A stretch of 64,000 nt of DNA from Arma custos (GCA_037127475.1 CM073765.1:71996165-72060164), one strand, 5' to 3'; positions 38,941 to 51,314 are shown, counted from the stretch's first letter. Numbers and translations: made by a program. Notes: generated by a model not told the origin, from the letters alone.

Positions 38941-39188
38941 GCCCCGGAGAATAAGTGGTTAAATCTAATTTTCTCCAAAATGAATTTCTTGTACTTAAGA
39001 AATGGGAATCGAGTTTTTTTCGTAGCGAATAAGGGGCTAAGTGAGGCATTGGCTTGAAAAGGAGTTATTGCTTATATTCCAACTACATTTCAAGCCCAAA
39101 ACTACGAGAATGGTACGATTCCCGTTATAAGAAAGCAGTAAACTCTCTCTCTGGACAAAATCTGACTTAACCATTTATTCACCGGGGC
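38941..39188. mobile_element. MITE-like element with 22-bp inverted ends
   Basis: GCCCCGGAGAATAAGTGGTTAA at the left pairs with TTAACCATTTATTCACCGGGGC at the right (20 of 22 positions). Weaker complementarity continues inward (TCTAATTTTCTCC against GGACAAAATCTGA). Size 248 bp, non-coding. Confidence 0.55.
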
Positions 39189-39228
<40 letters not shown>

Positions 39229-40304
39229 AGTAATTATCATCATATACTAAATAATTATCAGATGAAGAGCACGCTATGAACATTTTATCAGTGACACAGA
39301 CTTACCTGATTTCAGCGAAATAAAAATAAATAAATGAAAATGTATGAGTCAGAGAACAGGGAAGATAAATTATCGATACACATGCTACAAAAGGTGAGTC
39401 ACTTTTCGCAACAAGTCAAGAGAAGTGAGTCACTGTTTTAGCGGGGAATTAGGTCATGAGTCACCTAGAAAATAATTCCGGGTAAAATAGAATACATTAA
39501 TAATAATTTTTTTTTCGATCAATTCACAGGAAATGATTGTAATTTTATTTATTTTAAAAAATTTTAAATATCAGAATCCAATAATTATTGTCAAAAAATA
39601 TGTTAATTTACATCAAACTAAAATTACTATATTTGTTTCCATACAATATATTAATCTTTTAAGTAATAATCAAGCTTCGAATTTAAGCTGAGCAGTTCGA
39701 CAGATACTGTCGAATTGTCCGTAATAATCAAATTAACAATTAAACTAACAATTTATTTATTTATTTATTGTTTTTAGTTAATTTGCCAACAATTCACTTC
39801 AAACCATAATTACTGACAATTTTTTATGATCCTCTCTCTTAAATCTCATTTAATGTAGAAAAATATATTAGATATATGTTAATCAGAAAATATCGATATC
39901 TGGTAAGGTTATGGCTGATAAAAAATAAATCAATAAATAGAATCGACATTTTAAAAAACAAATCAGCTTAATCAATCACAAAAGTAAATATGTGTTTGTA
40001 CAAACACGCAATGTTGGTTTGCGAGATGTTGGTCGCGCACGTAGAAGGTCATACCCACATGGTCAAGTTGGTTGAAGAGATAAGAAAAGAGGGTTGTCGA
40101 ATACTCCACTTTTTGAGAGGACTCGAGGAGAAGATCGAATGGCACGGGAGTATCGAAAGACGGCGAGACCGGAAGATACACCTCACCAAGAAGAACAATA
40201 GATGTACCCCTATTTCACAGATAAGTTGTAATTTATATTTTGTTATGTATATTATGGCCATCCTCTATATATATATCTATATCTGAATCATTAAGTGTAC
40301 TTCT

Positions 40305-40348
<44 letters not shown>

Positions 40349-41009
40349 AATCATTAATCCTGTTTAAATCGTATTAATGAAGTATAATCATAATTATGAT
40401 ATAATCATTTTTATTCCTTTGGTGCTTACTTACCCCAGATGCACTATTTATTAATGAATAATATATTGAAAGTTTAAATACTAAGTAAATTGGTAAACAC
40501 AAGAACAGACCTCTGGAAAAGAATCCAATTAAGACTAAGACATGTTAAATAATAATTTGAGTAATCATCCTAAATGATACTCTGGTATTCTAAAATCAAT
40601 CAGAATATTTAAGCATATGAAACATAGTTTTTATTTTTCATACATACAAATTTTTTTAAATTAATCTAATGGATGTAACCACTTTTGATAAGAAATGCAA
40701 AACTTTTGGTATTTTTTTAGGAAGAATTTGACGATTTTCAAACATACACTTCTAATAAATCATTTCTGGAATTATGATTTTATAAAAAAATAAAAATTAA
40801 AAAAATGGATACATCTGATTTTGAAACCAAACGCCTCAATTATACTACGTTATACTCAATTATAATAACATATACTCAAATATATGTTTTTTTAATATTC
40901 AATTTTTCTAAAAACGTTTGGTAAATTGTAATGTTTAACCACATTTGACTCGACTTGATTTAACAACAATTTCTATTTATATTTTGTATTAACATGTATA
41001 TTTATGTAT
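39189..41009. repeat. AT-rich DNA with (TA)n microsatellites
   Basis: (TA)n at about 39192-39224 and 40306-40346. A GC-richer island at 40010-40210 carries a 98-codon plus frame (39990-40286) with a plausible helical segment (VEGHTHMVKLVEEIRKEG) but no recognised family. I do not call it a gene. Confidence 0.5.
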
Positions 41010-41065
41010 GTACTGTGCCCCAGACTCTTCATGGGCAGTGGTACAGTTTTTTTTAGTTTTTATGT
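41010..41065 (+). repeat. SINE-A tail
   Basis: TGTACTGTGCCCCAGACTC, then TTCATGGGCAGTGGTACAG and a T-run. Confidence 0.7.
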
Positions 41066-41985
41066 TGGTATTTAGCAATAAATAAAAAAACTTCAGCGTC
41101 TGAATATTGTATATATTCTTTAAGCGTATTTATGAATGTCTGGAAATATGTATATTATTTCCAGTTGATCCCCGTTTTAATAATTCATGAATGTTTCCTG
41201 TTGCGAATAAATTTACTCAACAAAAAACCATTTTAGTCTACTTTTAGATTGTTTTTCGTGCATTAAAAAACTAATGCCTATTAAAACGGAGGATCAGTCA
41301 TCTGGAATACTTTTTTCTTTGCAGATAATTTATGTTTAATTTATTATTTTATAAATACAGATATTCGCATAAAGGAATAGTCTCGTGTCGTTCTGTTTTT
41401 ATCAGGTTTTTTTAGTATCATTTTTTTTTTATTCAATCTGAAAAAATAAGTATCGTTTGTTTGAATATCTATTTTTTTACAGTACAAATTTATACAAGTT
41501 GTATTACTTTTTTAATTGTTATTCATTATGCAATATTATTTAATACAAAAAAATAAAGGTGTATTTCTTTAAAATAATTAAAGTCAGATTATCACAATAT
41601 ATATGAGACCTAGTGAGCATGTGGAAGATAGATGAGCAATTTTTTGGTATTTGTATTGTATATTTTCTTGTATATATTTCTTGAAGTAAGGTTGCTGTCC
41701 ATATTTGATTAATTTGTTTGGATTGTCGATATGAGATGTGATCATTGTCTTCTTTGATATGATGTTACTGTTAGTCTTGAGATGCCTGAATTTGGGAAAA
41801 TACTGAATTATAAGGAACAGCTGGAAAAAGTTAGATTATACATCTGATACACACTTAATAGAAAATCCAAAATACACTCACTAAGCTTCAAAAAGCGAAG
41901 GGGGAAATAAAAATAAACACAAAAAAAGATACCATATTTTATATTTATGCACCTATTCTATATAAGTGTCGACTTCCGATCTCAC
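41066..41985. other. AT-rich non-coding DNA
   Basis: No gene or repeat recognised. Confidence 0.5.
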
Positions 41986-42190
41986 CAGCCCTGAAGAAGA
42001 CCTGCAACGTGGAGCGAAACATTGGCTTGCCTATAAATATTTCAAGCTATACAAAGATATTTCTTGACCACCACCTAGACCCTTTTCTTCCTTATTCAAT
42101 ATGTATATTTAAAAAACTAAAACTAAAAGAACAAGAGAAGAATGGCATTATCAAGAAGTCAGTGGAGTTTCGGCGATTCCGGAAACTATA
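41986..42190 (+). mobile_element. Penelope-like element end fragment
   Basis: CCCTGAAGAAGACCTGCAAC followed by GTGGAGCGAAACATTGGCTT is the motif series also seen reversed at 56060-56110 and in variant form at 45650 and 48950. This CTGAAGA...CGAAACGTT pattern is typical of Penelope-like elements' terminal, hammerhead-like segment (family knowledge). Confidence 0.5.
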
Positions 42191-43104
42191 TTAATATTGA
42201 AGAGCAAAAGCTCAAACGAGACATAAATACACGTTTAGACATTAGTGAGAAAACTCCAACCAAAAGCCTTGTATCGCAAAGCTGATCGTTTTGCCGCATA
42301 TCGAGATTTCCATGCAGGATAACGTTTGACTCGGAGAATTTACGATGTTCGTTTAGGTTTCAATCGTTAGCTGTCGTCAAAATCTATCAGTTGTATATAA
42401 AACATTAGTGTGAAATAGTGACAGTGAACATAATAAGGTGTTTTAATTTTTAAAAAATGTTATCAAAAGTATATACAATACATATTGTCAGCCTATAAGC
42501 GTCGAAAAGCGAACTCTAGATACAGAGATCGTATACGGTTGGAAAGGACCTCTCAAGAGCGACTGAATGGTAACAATATGACATCATATAACCGAGTCAT
42601 AAAGGCCTGTAATTAATAATGTTATATTGTAATACAGTAATTATTTGCTTACTTGATTTGATGTATCCCTGAATACATCAAATCAAGTTTTTTTTTCTTC
42701 TTTTATTTGTTATTATTTTTTTTTTCTTCTTCAAGGTGTTTGAAGGACTGCCCGGAAGATCGGAGGGTGGCGAAGAAGAGGGAGAAGGAGTGGCACTAAA
42801 TGTCCTGAAGAAGAGACATAAGAGGCGAGCTAAGGATTAGAACGGCTTCTCTTCCTCAAAATAGCTTAGAGTGTGCTCCCTCCGGGGCCACTTCTGACCC
42901 GGCGATAAGCTTTTTCCTCCTCGTCAGCGAAATGTCTTCGCCGGTGAAAAAGAACTTATTCAAAGTGGGCGAGGTCGGGGGAGACTGGGAGGTAAAAGTG
43001 AGAGTGAAAGAGGGGAAAAAATATTCGTTTAAAAAAAAATCAACTCCAATGAAAAAATCATTATCAGTTTCGCAGGTAGTCATTTCGGGTTAAAAAAAAC
43101 AACA
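42191..43104. other. Non-coding DNA with hairpin
   Basis: Positions 42651-42666 and 42673-42688 form a perfect 16-bp inverted repeat around a 6-base loop. GC-richer sequence at 42730-42980 has no credible gene. Confidence 0.45.
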
Positions 43105-43225
43105 TAAAAACTGTACCACTAAAACCCGTAAAAGGTCTGGGGTTCAGTACATGGTAGAGACTGTACTGTTTCTTAGACAACGGTTGTGCAGGGAGATAAT
43201 TTGCTTTAGATCATGCTCAACCGAT
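43105..43225 (-). repeat. SINE-A tail fragment
   Basis: CTGTACCACTAAAACCCGTA, GGGGTTCAGTACATGGTAG and AGACAACGGTTGTGCAGGG match the reversed SINE-A end closely. Confidence 0.8.
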
Positions 43226-43450
43226 AGGATACATCTCCGCTAACAAATTGACACTTCGGGTTAAGTTATATAACTTTATTCGTTTCCTTTTTAATAATCA
43301 AGACAATAAAAATAATTTTATATCACAGGACTCTATATGGTAACTATCCCTGACAATATATTTTTTATATTGATATATTAATGTTTACAAAAGTATAGTA
43401 ATAATACATCAAGTAGAATGAAAGAATGGCATGAGAGAAAGGCAAGTATG
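43226..43450. other. AT-rich non-coding DNA
   Basis: Nothing recognised. Confidence 0.4.
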
Positions 43451-43800
43451 AGGATTCCAGGTTAATCGAGAGGGTATGTGAAATGTTGCTCTATCCTAAT
43501 TAAACTGGGATAAGCAAAATTTAGGATTCCCACAGTAGCATCGTTCGATTAGCCATATTCCTTGGTCAGCTCAACCGCTCTTCCCTGTCGTTAGCAAGCC
43601 TTATGGATAAACACGTTCTCTTCAGACCCTCAGCGATAGCATCCCTCCATCTTCCCTTCGGTCTTCTATCAGGTTTTACTTCATCATGTCTTCTGACTGT
43701 CCTCTCCTCACCCTTCCTGACTACGTGCCCAGGCCTTTAGATTCGTTGTATCCTTACAAATTGTTAGACACTTGAGTCATAGTAAAGTGTATATAGCTCT
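43451..43800 (-). pseudogene. LINE reverse-transcriptase C-terminal relic
   Basis: The minus strand reads GHVVRKGEERTVRRHDEVKP, then DRRPKGRWRDAIAEGLKR, the usual C-terminal signature of insect LINE polyproteins (GH(V/I).R, a basic block, GR(P/W)..RW.D). Frameshifts and stops surround it. Its downstream part shares a block with 14090-14240. Confidence 0.7.
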
Positions 43801-44689
43801 TGTTTTTTTCCGAGTCACACCTAGCCATTCTATTCTACAGATACATAAATTCGTCTCAATATTTTTCTTACGAAACTTTTAATACGCTCAGCTGAAGCTT
43901 TACTCAACACATAGGTTTTGAATACAAATGCCATGTCGGGTCGGACCTGAGTTTAATATTTTATTACTTTTTGTTAGTAGCATAAAGTGGAAAAATATCC
44001 TTCAACATACAGCATATAGTGATTTTTTACCTAAAGGATAACAGCTACAATAATTTTCAACCTTTTCCAGGTAGATAGAGACCCTGAGAGACCGGCTGAA
44101 CTATTCCTCTGCCTTCTCTGTAACCCTACAAAGGTTTATTTTAATATTCACAGTTCGTAAACAGTATCAGTAACCATATATGTAACAATACATTGACATA
44201 TTGTACTTTAATTCTTAAAATTGTTACTAAATTTATTTCTAATTGTCTAGTAACAATTCCGTATGCAAATTCCTAATCAGCTCCTACAAAGGTTCGAGAC
44301 ATTATTTGCATATTGCAACAGAACCGGATTTAATTGAGCTGATGCGATATTAAGAGTGGAGTGGCAACTCTAATAGTTCGCGCAAGACCAACTTAGTTAA
44401 TTCCTCAATTTGCACGCCGAATAATTAAGAAGGTTAATCCCTCACGACTAGGCTAGATGTTCTAATTATATCTGTCGAGTGTCGTAGTTCGCATGTGTCA
44501 TATTAGCTTCGCAAACCTGCATTTTCGACATATCTTGCTCTCCATGGAAGTTAATATATTTCCTACTTGCAATAAAATATAACTGAAGTTATATTTTTAA
44601 CGTATTTACTGATCTGTTAAGTTTTTAAGTTGGTTAAAAGAAATACCTTTTTCTTTATTTTTACTAAAGGTTTCCTCACATGGCATAGT
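43801..44689. other. Non-coding DNA
   Basis: Moderately complex sequence at 44270-44540 has no frame or recognised repeat. Confidence 0.4.
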
Positions 44690-44935
44690 AGTGAGGTGGC
44701 TCAGAGGGCTGAGTTGCAATGCCGAATGTCCTGTCTTCTTTTATTTACTTTGTTAGTGGCCAGAAAAGGAAGCTATGGGATCTAAGACCCTCTTGGGCTA
44801 TCCCAGCCTCAATAAAGAGGGTACCCAAAATAAGGGGGAAAATCTGGCGATTTTCAAAAATTATCCAATAAATAGTACTGCCTCAGCCATGTACTGCACC
44901 ACAGGCACTCCACGGATTTTCTCATCATATTGAGG
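44690..44935 (+). repeat. SINE-A copy
   Basis: Head GTGGCTCAGAGGGCTGAGTT, a B-box region replaced by TTCTTTTATT, body GGGATCTAAGACCCTC and AATAAAGAGGGTACCC, then the CAGCCATGTACTGCACC tail. Confidence 0.8.
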
Positions 44936-45347
44936 TTTCTTTCAACCAATCATCTAACACACGGTCATTACGGTGTGTCAATTTGGTGTGTTCACATCGA
45001 ATTGACACACCGAACTGACCATGAGTAGCGAGCGGCCTTTAGTCAACCAGCAATTTCTTTTATTTCATTTTTTATTTACTTCCGTCTTGTGTATGTTCTT
45101 CTCTCAGACCATATACAAAATATTCATTAAATTAACCAGTTTAAAATGTAAGGTAACCAGTTTTTGGTTTCTTTTCGTGCTATGGTTGAATCCACAAAAC
45201 AATGAATTATAAATCATTTCTCATCAAAAGAAAAATATTCAAAAAATTAAACAATTAATAAAAAATAAAACATTAATAAATTTATTTGATTTTAATACTT
45301 CATACAGTGTCTTTTACTTAATGAGGTGTCTTTTAATTAAACAAATA
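44936..45347. other. Non-coding DNA with inverted repeat
   Basis: CGGTGTGTCAATT near 44971 pairs with AATTGACACACCG near 45000. The rest is AT-rich. Confidence 0.5.
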
Positions 45348-45723
45348 CTTCGAGAAAAAAAACCCTGCTTCCAGTCAATTATTTTATTCTTTATAAACAA
45401 AACGATTCGACACTATGGTGTCATTCTCAATCATCTCCTTTTCTGCATTTTTTAACTGGAAAGTCAATACTTTTAAATAATTCTTAAGGAGATCTATAGT
45501 CCTCCATGGTCAAAAATTATATTGCATTACCATTACTTAATGTAATGCAATATAATTTTTGACCATGGAGGACTATAGATCTCCTTAAGAATTATTTAAA
45601 TGTATTGACTTTCCAGTTAAAAAATGCAGAAAAGGAGATGATTGAGAATGACACCATAGTGTCGAAACGTTTTGTTTATAAAGAATAAAATAATTGACTG
45701 GAAGCAGGTTTTTTTTCTCGAAG
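45348..45723. mobile_element. 376-bp near-perfect palindrome of a Penelope-like end
   Basis: Two arms of about 182 bp (45348-45530 and 45542-45723) are almost exact reverse complements around an 11-base loop. Each arm contains a GATGATTGAGAATGAC...GTGTCGAAACG motif, the Penelope-type CTGAWGA/CGAAACG series, and AATAAAAT further on. Head-to-head partial copies are known for Penelope-like elements. Confidence 0.75.
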
Positions 45724-46964
45724 ATGAAATTTACAATAAATCCAGTTTAAAAAAAGAAAAAAAATTATAAGAATAAACAAATACTCCATCTTATAAAGAT
45801 TAAATAAAAAATTGTAAATTGTATTATGTCTTACTTCGTAATGCTCTATTTCGAATATGTATATTTTATTTTTTAAATAATAAAGAAACTAATTAAACAT
45901 TTCAGGTATAAAAGGATTTTCCTTTTTGTTACTTGAAATGTCTCTCAAAAAGCGAGTAATTAAATTTCAAGAGAGCGGATAAAAAAAAAAATCGATTCGT
46001 CTTATTTAGACCAGGGCTACTAATGAGTTTTATAATTTGTTTTTTTTATTCTAGAAGCTTTATTGCTGAGAATAAAATTTAGTTATAAATAAATAAAAAT
46101 CTTTAATTATAAATCTAGGTTAATATTATTCTGGCCTTCGCTTAACAACCAGTCTTAAGAGTCATTATGCAAAACAAACATTAAAATACAAGAAATGGAG
46201 AGAGTGAAATTGTATTTAATCATAATTATGTACTCCAAATTCAAGGAGAATAATTTATAAATACAATATTATACACTTCTAAAGTGTATTCAACATTTTT
46301 GAAAATTTTCTTCTTCTTCTTTGCCTTCTTCATTTTTTTTTTAACTCTAGGTAAATTTCTTTGAATCTGTTAAACTCTAGAAAGGTGATTAGCTCAGGGC
46401 TAGAGGCTCCGTATCTTCAAAACAACTGGTGGTGTAACTATGTTAAGAGGTGAGTACTGAATATGACCTTGTGTATGATTAGGGTGTAAAGTGTACTGTT
46501 CTGTTGTGTGATAGTGCCGTGTACTGAACTCAGGAACCCGGGGGAGCGTTAACCCCCACTAGTCTGGCACTTAGACTAGCCCTTGCGGGATTTTTTTTTA
46601 ATTTGTGATTTAAAAGTGTAGTATAAAAAATAGCTTATCTATTGATTAATAGCTAAAAAAGTTATACGGTTTGTATATTCTTTATCAAATTCATTCATTT
46701 ACAAGTATTTAAGTACTTTATTTAAGTTTCGGAATTTAAGCGTAATTCTTAGAAGGTTACACTTATCTAGGAACAGTTTCCTGCAACATAAGTTCCGATA
46801 CGCTAATACTTAATCAATTGTTAATCTGTTCTATTCTATACTTATCATAGCTATAAACTTACAAACTATATTTGGTCTTCAATTGAATTATTTGAGTAAC
46901 ATTTATTAGGAATTTTAGACCCATAAAGTATTGTAATTAAAAAAAAACCTGAACCAATATAGCC
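45724..46964. other. Non-coding DNA with one GC-richer repeat-like block
   Basis: Positions 46380-46590 carry a complex block (GATTAGCTCAGGGCTAGAGG; AGGAACCCGGGGGAGCG; CACTTAGACTAGCCC) that looks like a tRNA-headed or LINE-derived repeat but is not assigned. The rest is AT-rich. Confidence 0.4.
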
Positions 46965-47095
46965 AACTATGGGTTTTAGATTCAGTGCTTGGCAGGACTG
47001 TAATATTTCCTAGCCGGATACTGTGGATGGATGTGACTAAGTCGAGATCTACAGCATGTTTTACCCGATTAAGAGTACACAGCATTTTTGTCTTT
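46965..47095 (-). repeat. Degenerate SINE-A copy
   Basis: GGGTTTTAGATTCAGTGCTT, GGCAGGACTGTAATATTTCC and CGATTAAGAGTACACAGC follow reversed-SINE order. Confidence 0.55.
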
Positions 47096-48944
47096 CGCGC
47101 TAGGATAATGAAAATGAAACTGAGATAGTACGGACAGGTACGGCGTATGACGATAGCCGGAAAAAGTAAGTAATGAGTTTCTGAAAACAGGAGAACATTA
47201 GGCTACCCAGAAAGAACATGGTATAAGTATAAGAACATCGGAGGAAGAAATGAAAACGAGAGTTTTTCGGTTGGATGATTGGAAGGATAGGGGACTATGG
47301 AAAGGATTGACTTGACCGCAACCCTACATTGGGAATTGTGGTAAATAAAACATTATAATGCAACTGGAGAAACTCTAATAAGCAACTTGAAAAAGCAAAT
47401 CATCATAACATACATAACTGAAAATTCACATTAATAAAGATCAAATGTTGCACATTTCAAATTGCCATTACCTCCTTATGGTGAGCAGCGTAGGTAAACT
47501 TCTTTTACATCCCCATCTCTTATGTATATGTGTATATACCAGCTTTAAAAGAGAGCTGATATATACAAAGATTAAAAGATTAGAAGATAGATAGATGAAT
47601 GGATGGAGACAGAGATAGAGTGACAGAGACAGTGAGAGAGAGAGAGAGAGCGAGAGAGAAAAGAGATGGTATGGCAGAGTATGGATAGTTAAGAGCACAG
47701 ATAAGTTATGTTAGCTGATATGTTATAGTTTAAGTTCTCAGTTTATATACAATCTAGTTAGTTCATATGGGAAAGTTTATTTGTATCTCAATTTACATCT
47801 TATCATTTCACAAAAAATATAATTCTTTCTTACAGGTCAAATCTACTGTTTGTTAACTATAGAAAGCATCTTAATATCAGAATTATAGTATTAGTTTTTC
47901 ATATTTTTTGTCAAAAAATATTTCTTTTAAAAAACACAATATTAATTACAAGAACGAAGCCGATATCGATAAAAAAAATTACATCAGAACTTGAGCAGTA
48001 AACCCTTTATAAATTAATTTTAAAAAAACGGCCATTTCTGATCAGTAAAGTTACATCTTTTTATTATTTAATTGCCAATAAAATTTAAATGAGCGTGGAA
48101 TGAATGGTCACGTACGGGAGCGAGCCCGGAACCATTTTTAATTAAATAACAGGAAGTTTTTCAAACAAAACAATTGAAGAAAGTTGGCGGCGATTGGAGA
48201 TAACGGATTGCAAAGGTGAAAGCAAAGCCCCGACCATTCAACTTTTCCCTTCTAATCTTCTCATGAATAAATGCCCCCCATCCCATTTACCCCTACTTTA
48301 CCACCCTTTACCCCCACTTTACCCTTTACCAACCCCTCTTCCCCATCGCTTTCTACGAAAATCCCCTCCCCCCATAGCATTCCGTCCAATTACGACGATA
48401 CTTTATTACAGTGATTCCGTATCGGGAGTGGCCTCCCTGTAATTTACAATAAGGCTACTCAATTTCTCGGAGTAAAAATATTCATTAAAAAAGATAACTC
48501 AAGGAAAGAAAGAACAAGAGGAAAAGAAATAAAAATAAGAAAAGAAAAGAACCTCGTTTTTTTTTTTCCTTCTATACAGTTAACTTCTCTCAGTCAGTTC
48601 GGAAAAACTTTTAATGCCACCTCCCACCATCCAAGTTATTTCTGAGTCATTATTCTCTCTTGTTTATTTTATTTTTGGCCCTGTTCTCATTTAAACACGC
48701 CCAAAATTAAAGGATTTATGATACGTTCTCTCATAATGTTTAAAATTATATTTTACGGAGTACTTAAAGTTTAAAACGAGAAAAAAAAAGTATAAGAAGA
48801 AAGTACTCGTAATATAATGAAAAAGAAAATGGTCCGATTAAAATATAAGAATAAATTCTTAAACATTTAGTAGCTGCTTATTAGAAACTAAAACCAATAT
48901 CATATTTACAACATAATGTTATTAGTATCATAACTATAATTAAC
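47096..48944. other. Non-coding DNA with a complex islet
   Basis: A (GA)n run lies at 47630-47663. Positions 48090-48440 are GC-richer and non-repetitive, possibly regulatory. No gene is supported. Confidence 0.45.
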
Positions 48945-49145
48945 AATTAAGACCTGATGTACACATATTATGTGGGTCGAAACGTAGGCGTCTGCTGTTG
49001 TAGTTGCTAAAAATAAATTATTTATTTTATTAATTGTATTAATTTTAAATATTTTTATTTTTGAAGAGAAAAGATATGCCCAGGGCCGGGATTCGAACCC
49101 GGGTCTGCCACATTTCCGTTGTGGTTCTCTACCACAGCACCATAA
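48945..49145 (-). repeat. Penelope-type motif next to a tRNA-like SINE-B
   Basis: On the plus strand, GACCTGATGTACACATATTA then GTGGGTCGAAACGTAGGCG gives the Penelope-type motif (48949-48990). At 49066-49145 the reverse strand reads a tRNA-like head, GTGCTGTGGTAGAGAACC then CCCGGGTTCGAATCCCGG, followed by GGGCATATCTTTTCTC. This differs from SINE-A and is shared with 57190-57330. Confidence 0.6.
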
Positions 49146-49533
49146 TAGGGCTTGGGGCTCCATTAAACCTTCGAATTTCCCTCATTTTCAATCCTTACAA
49201 TCCAAAATCCGTAAAATCCTCAATGCTCCTTATTTTTTTATGAACAAAGTAATCCATAATGACCTTAATGTCCGATTCGTTGCTGATTCGTTGAATCAAA
49301 TATCAATCTTTTCATGAAAAACTTCATTCGTACTAGTTTCAAACCTAGCAACCTCTTAAATTCCAGATAATCCTCCGATGCGTCTGAAAAAAGATGGCCT
49401 CGTGTTCTACTTAGTTGAACTTGCTATTTGAGTACTGCCACTGGGTAGTTTCTCTACTTACCATTTCACGCCATTGTATACATTCATTCTATTTACTGGA
49501 TGTAGTAATATAATACAGTTGTAAATTTCATAG
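49146..49533 (+). mobile_element. Jockey-type LINE 3' end (relic)
   Basis: Plus-strand LINE tail with TCCTTACAATCCAAAATCC, CCGATGCGTCTGAAAAAAGA and the final ACAGTTGTAAATTTCATA. The frame is broken. Confidence 0.8.
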
Positions 49534-49612
49534 CCGGATTTGAATCAGAAACTTTCAGCATAGCAACCAAGCACTCTATACATTGAGGTATTCCACATCC
49601 CAAATGCCCTAT
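49534..49612 (-). repeat. SINE-A head fragment
   Basis: AGCCGGATTTGAATCAGAA and AGCAACCAAGCACTCTATAC read as a reversed tRNA-like head immediately after the LINE 3' end. Confidence 0.6.
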
Positions 49613-50279
49613 AAAAAATTATTTCAAAACCAACTTCTTTTTCTCGGTTTATTTTTTGTCAATTATTTAATGATTGCACCTTCCCTATCTGGACTCATTA
49701 AAGTTTTTCTCACTCTTGAGATTTAAATTCCTAGTACCAAGATTAAGAACTAACCATTAACATTTGTATTTATTTCGTTGTTTTTAATAACCATTTTAAT
49801 ATTGCGCAATGTATTTTAATCCGTAACTTACACACATTAAAATATATTTTAAGACTAGTGATATATGTTTAAAATGTAAACTAATATAATTATATTAATG
49901 GCTTAATATTGCATGATCATATAAAATTAAATAGTAATCATAATAATATTATCATACCGGCGTGATATGATGTGATAACATTTAACGTAAGCTTTCGACC
50001 TAGCGGCAACTCGGCGCAACGGCGCAGAGACCTACACTTCCGCATGACAGTTAAGTGTTGCGGTACAACTGTCATTACATAACCTTGGCATGTAAGGCGT
50101 TTCTTTATTATTCTTTCTCAAATAGCCATGGCCCATATGTTAAAATTAACATAAAACAAATACAAAATCCAATAGTTTTAATACAAGTAAATATTTAAAA
50201 TTTTCTATATTATGTATATATATTCGCAATATTATTTTTCGGAACCAAATGAATGAAACAAGTCAACTCAAGTGCAAAG
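49613..50279. other. AT-rich non-coding DNA
   Basis: A small GC-richer islet at 49985-50075. No gene. Confidence 0.45.
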
Positions 50280-50385
50280 GACAAGTCATCTCTTTGCAGA
50301 ACCGTTGTCCATGAAACAGTACAGTCTCTACCATTTACTGAACCCCAGACTCGTTCACGGGTCGTAGTGGTTACAGGTTAATATT
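50280..50385 (+). repeat. SINE-A tail fragment
   Basis: AACCGTTGTCCATGAAACAG, AGTCTCTACCATTTACTGAA and GGGTCGTAGTGGTTACAGG. Confidence 0.75.
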
Positions 50386-50944
50386 TTTATCCATAGTATA
50401 ATTAATTACTTAAACATTTTAAAGTACTTGTTACTTAGGGGATCGCCATGAATTACGCAATGAAGTACCTTTTTGTACTATTATCAAAAAAATGTAAGAC
50501 AGACAGTCAAGAAGACATTCATATGAATGATACCTCTATATAACTGGTAACTTTTTTATATAATTATTTCGATATTTGTATTATAATTTATTTATTGTTA
50601 TTTAGAGGACTTAGCATAAGAATAGATTGCCTCAAGATGACCTATACCGCCCAGAGCAAGTTGGCTCAACGCTATTAGCTACGGTCGAACAGATGACAGA
50701 GGGTTTCAATAAGGGTCCAATAGGGTCCGATAGGGTCCGAGGGATTTCTTGTGGTCTGGGAAATTAATTTATTAAAGTTGGCAAGGGATGAATGGGCCAG
50801 CTTTGAGGTGGTGGCGTTCGGATATTGCGTATCCACTCCGCCCTTTCTTGTATAAGGGCCCTATTTATAGGTCAAAGAAGACAATTACTTAGGAAAGACA
50901 TTATAGAAAATTGTGTATTCTCGATTGACGGATAAATTTTAGAG
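50386..50944. other. Non-coding DNA
   Basis: Contains a 10-bp tandem (AGGGTCCAAT/AGGGTCCGAT, about four units, 50712-50745). No gene. Confidence 0.45.
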
Positions 50945-51170
50945 AAAGAGAGTGGCTCAGAGGTAGAGCTGTGCCCAAGGTCCTTGGTTCGAATCCCGCT
51001 GCTGGCAGAATTAATTTAATCTGTTAGCAGCCTTTGATGGATCCTATGGGATTTACAACTCGCCTGGGGCTCACCCAGCCTCAACAAAGCGGATTGAGAT
51101 CTATGACATATCACATTCCTGCACAACTAGTGAAATAGGACAACTTTTCTCAGCAAAGTTTTTTTTTAGA
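50945..51170 (+). repeat. SINE-A copy
   Basis: Head GTGGCTCAGAGGTAGAGC with intact B box GGTTCGAATCC, body CTGTTAGCAGCC and GGGGCTCACCCAGCCTC. The tail is diverged. Confidence 0.85.
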
Positions 51171-51314
51171 AGGACAAACTTTAAAAAATCGATTTATCGC
51201 TTGTGAAAGTATGTTATATAGCGTTTACAACTGTATGAATGGTTTTTTTTCAGCTGGTAAATAATACATCAACTCCTAAATTCTTATGAAATGAAAGGGG
51301 GAGGGAAGAACAAA

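Noticed and set aside
39990..40286. 98-codon frame in a GC-richer island
   Set aside because: No recognisable domain, splice sites or neighbours. It runs into a TA microsatellite. Left as non-coding pending evidence.
49066..49145. Possible tRNA gene on the minus strand
   Set aside because: The head resembles a tRNA with A and B boxes, but the acceptor stem does not close and the sequence continues into a SINE-like A/T tail shared with 57190-57330.
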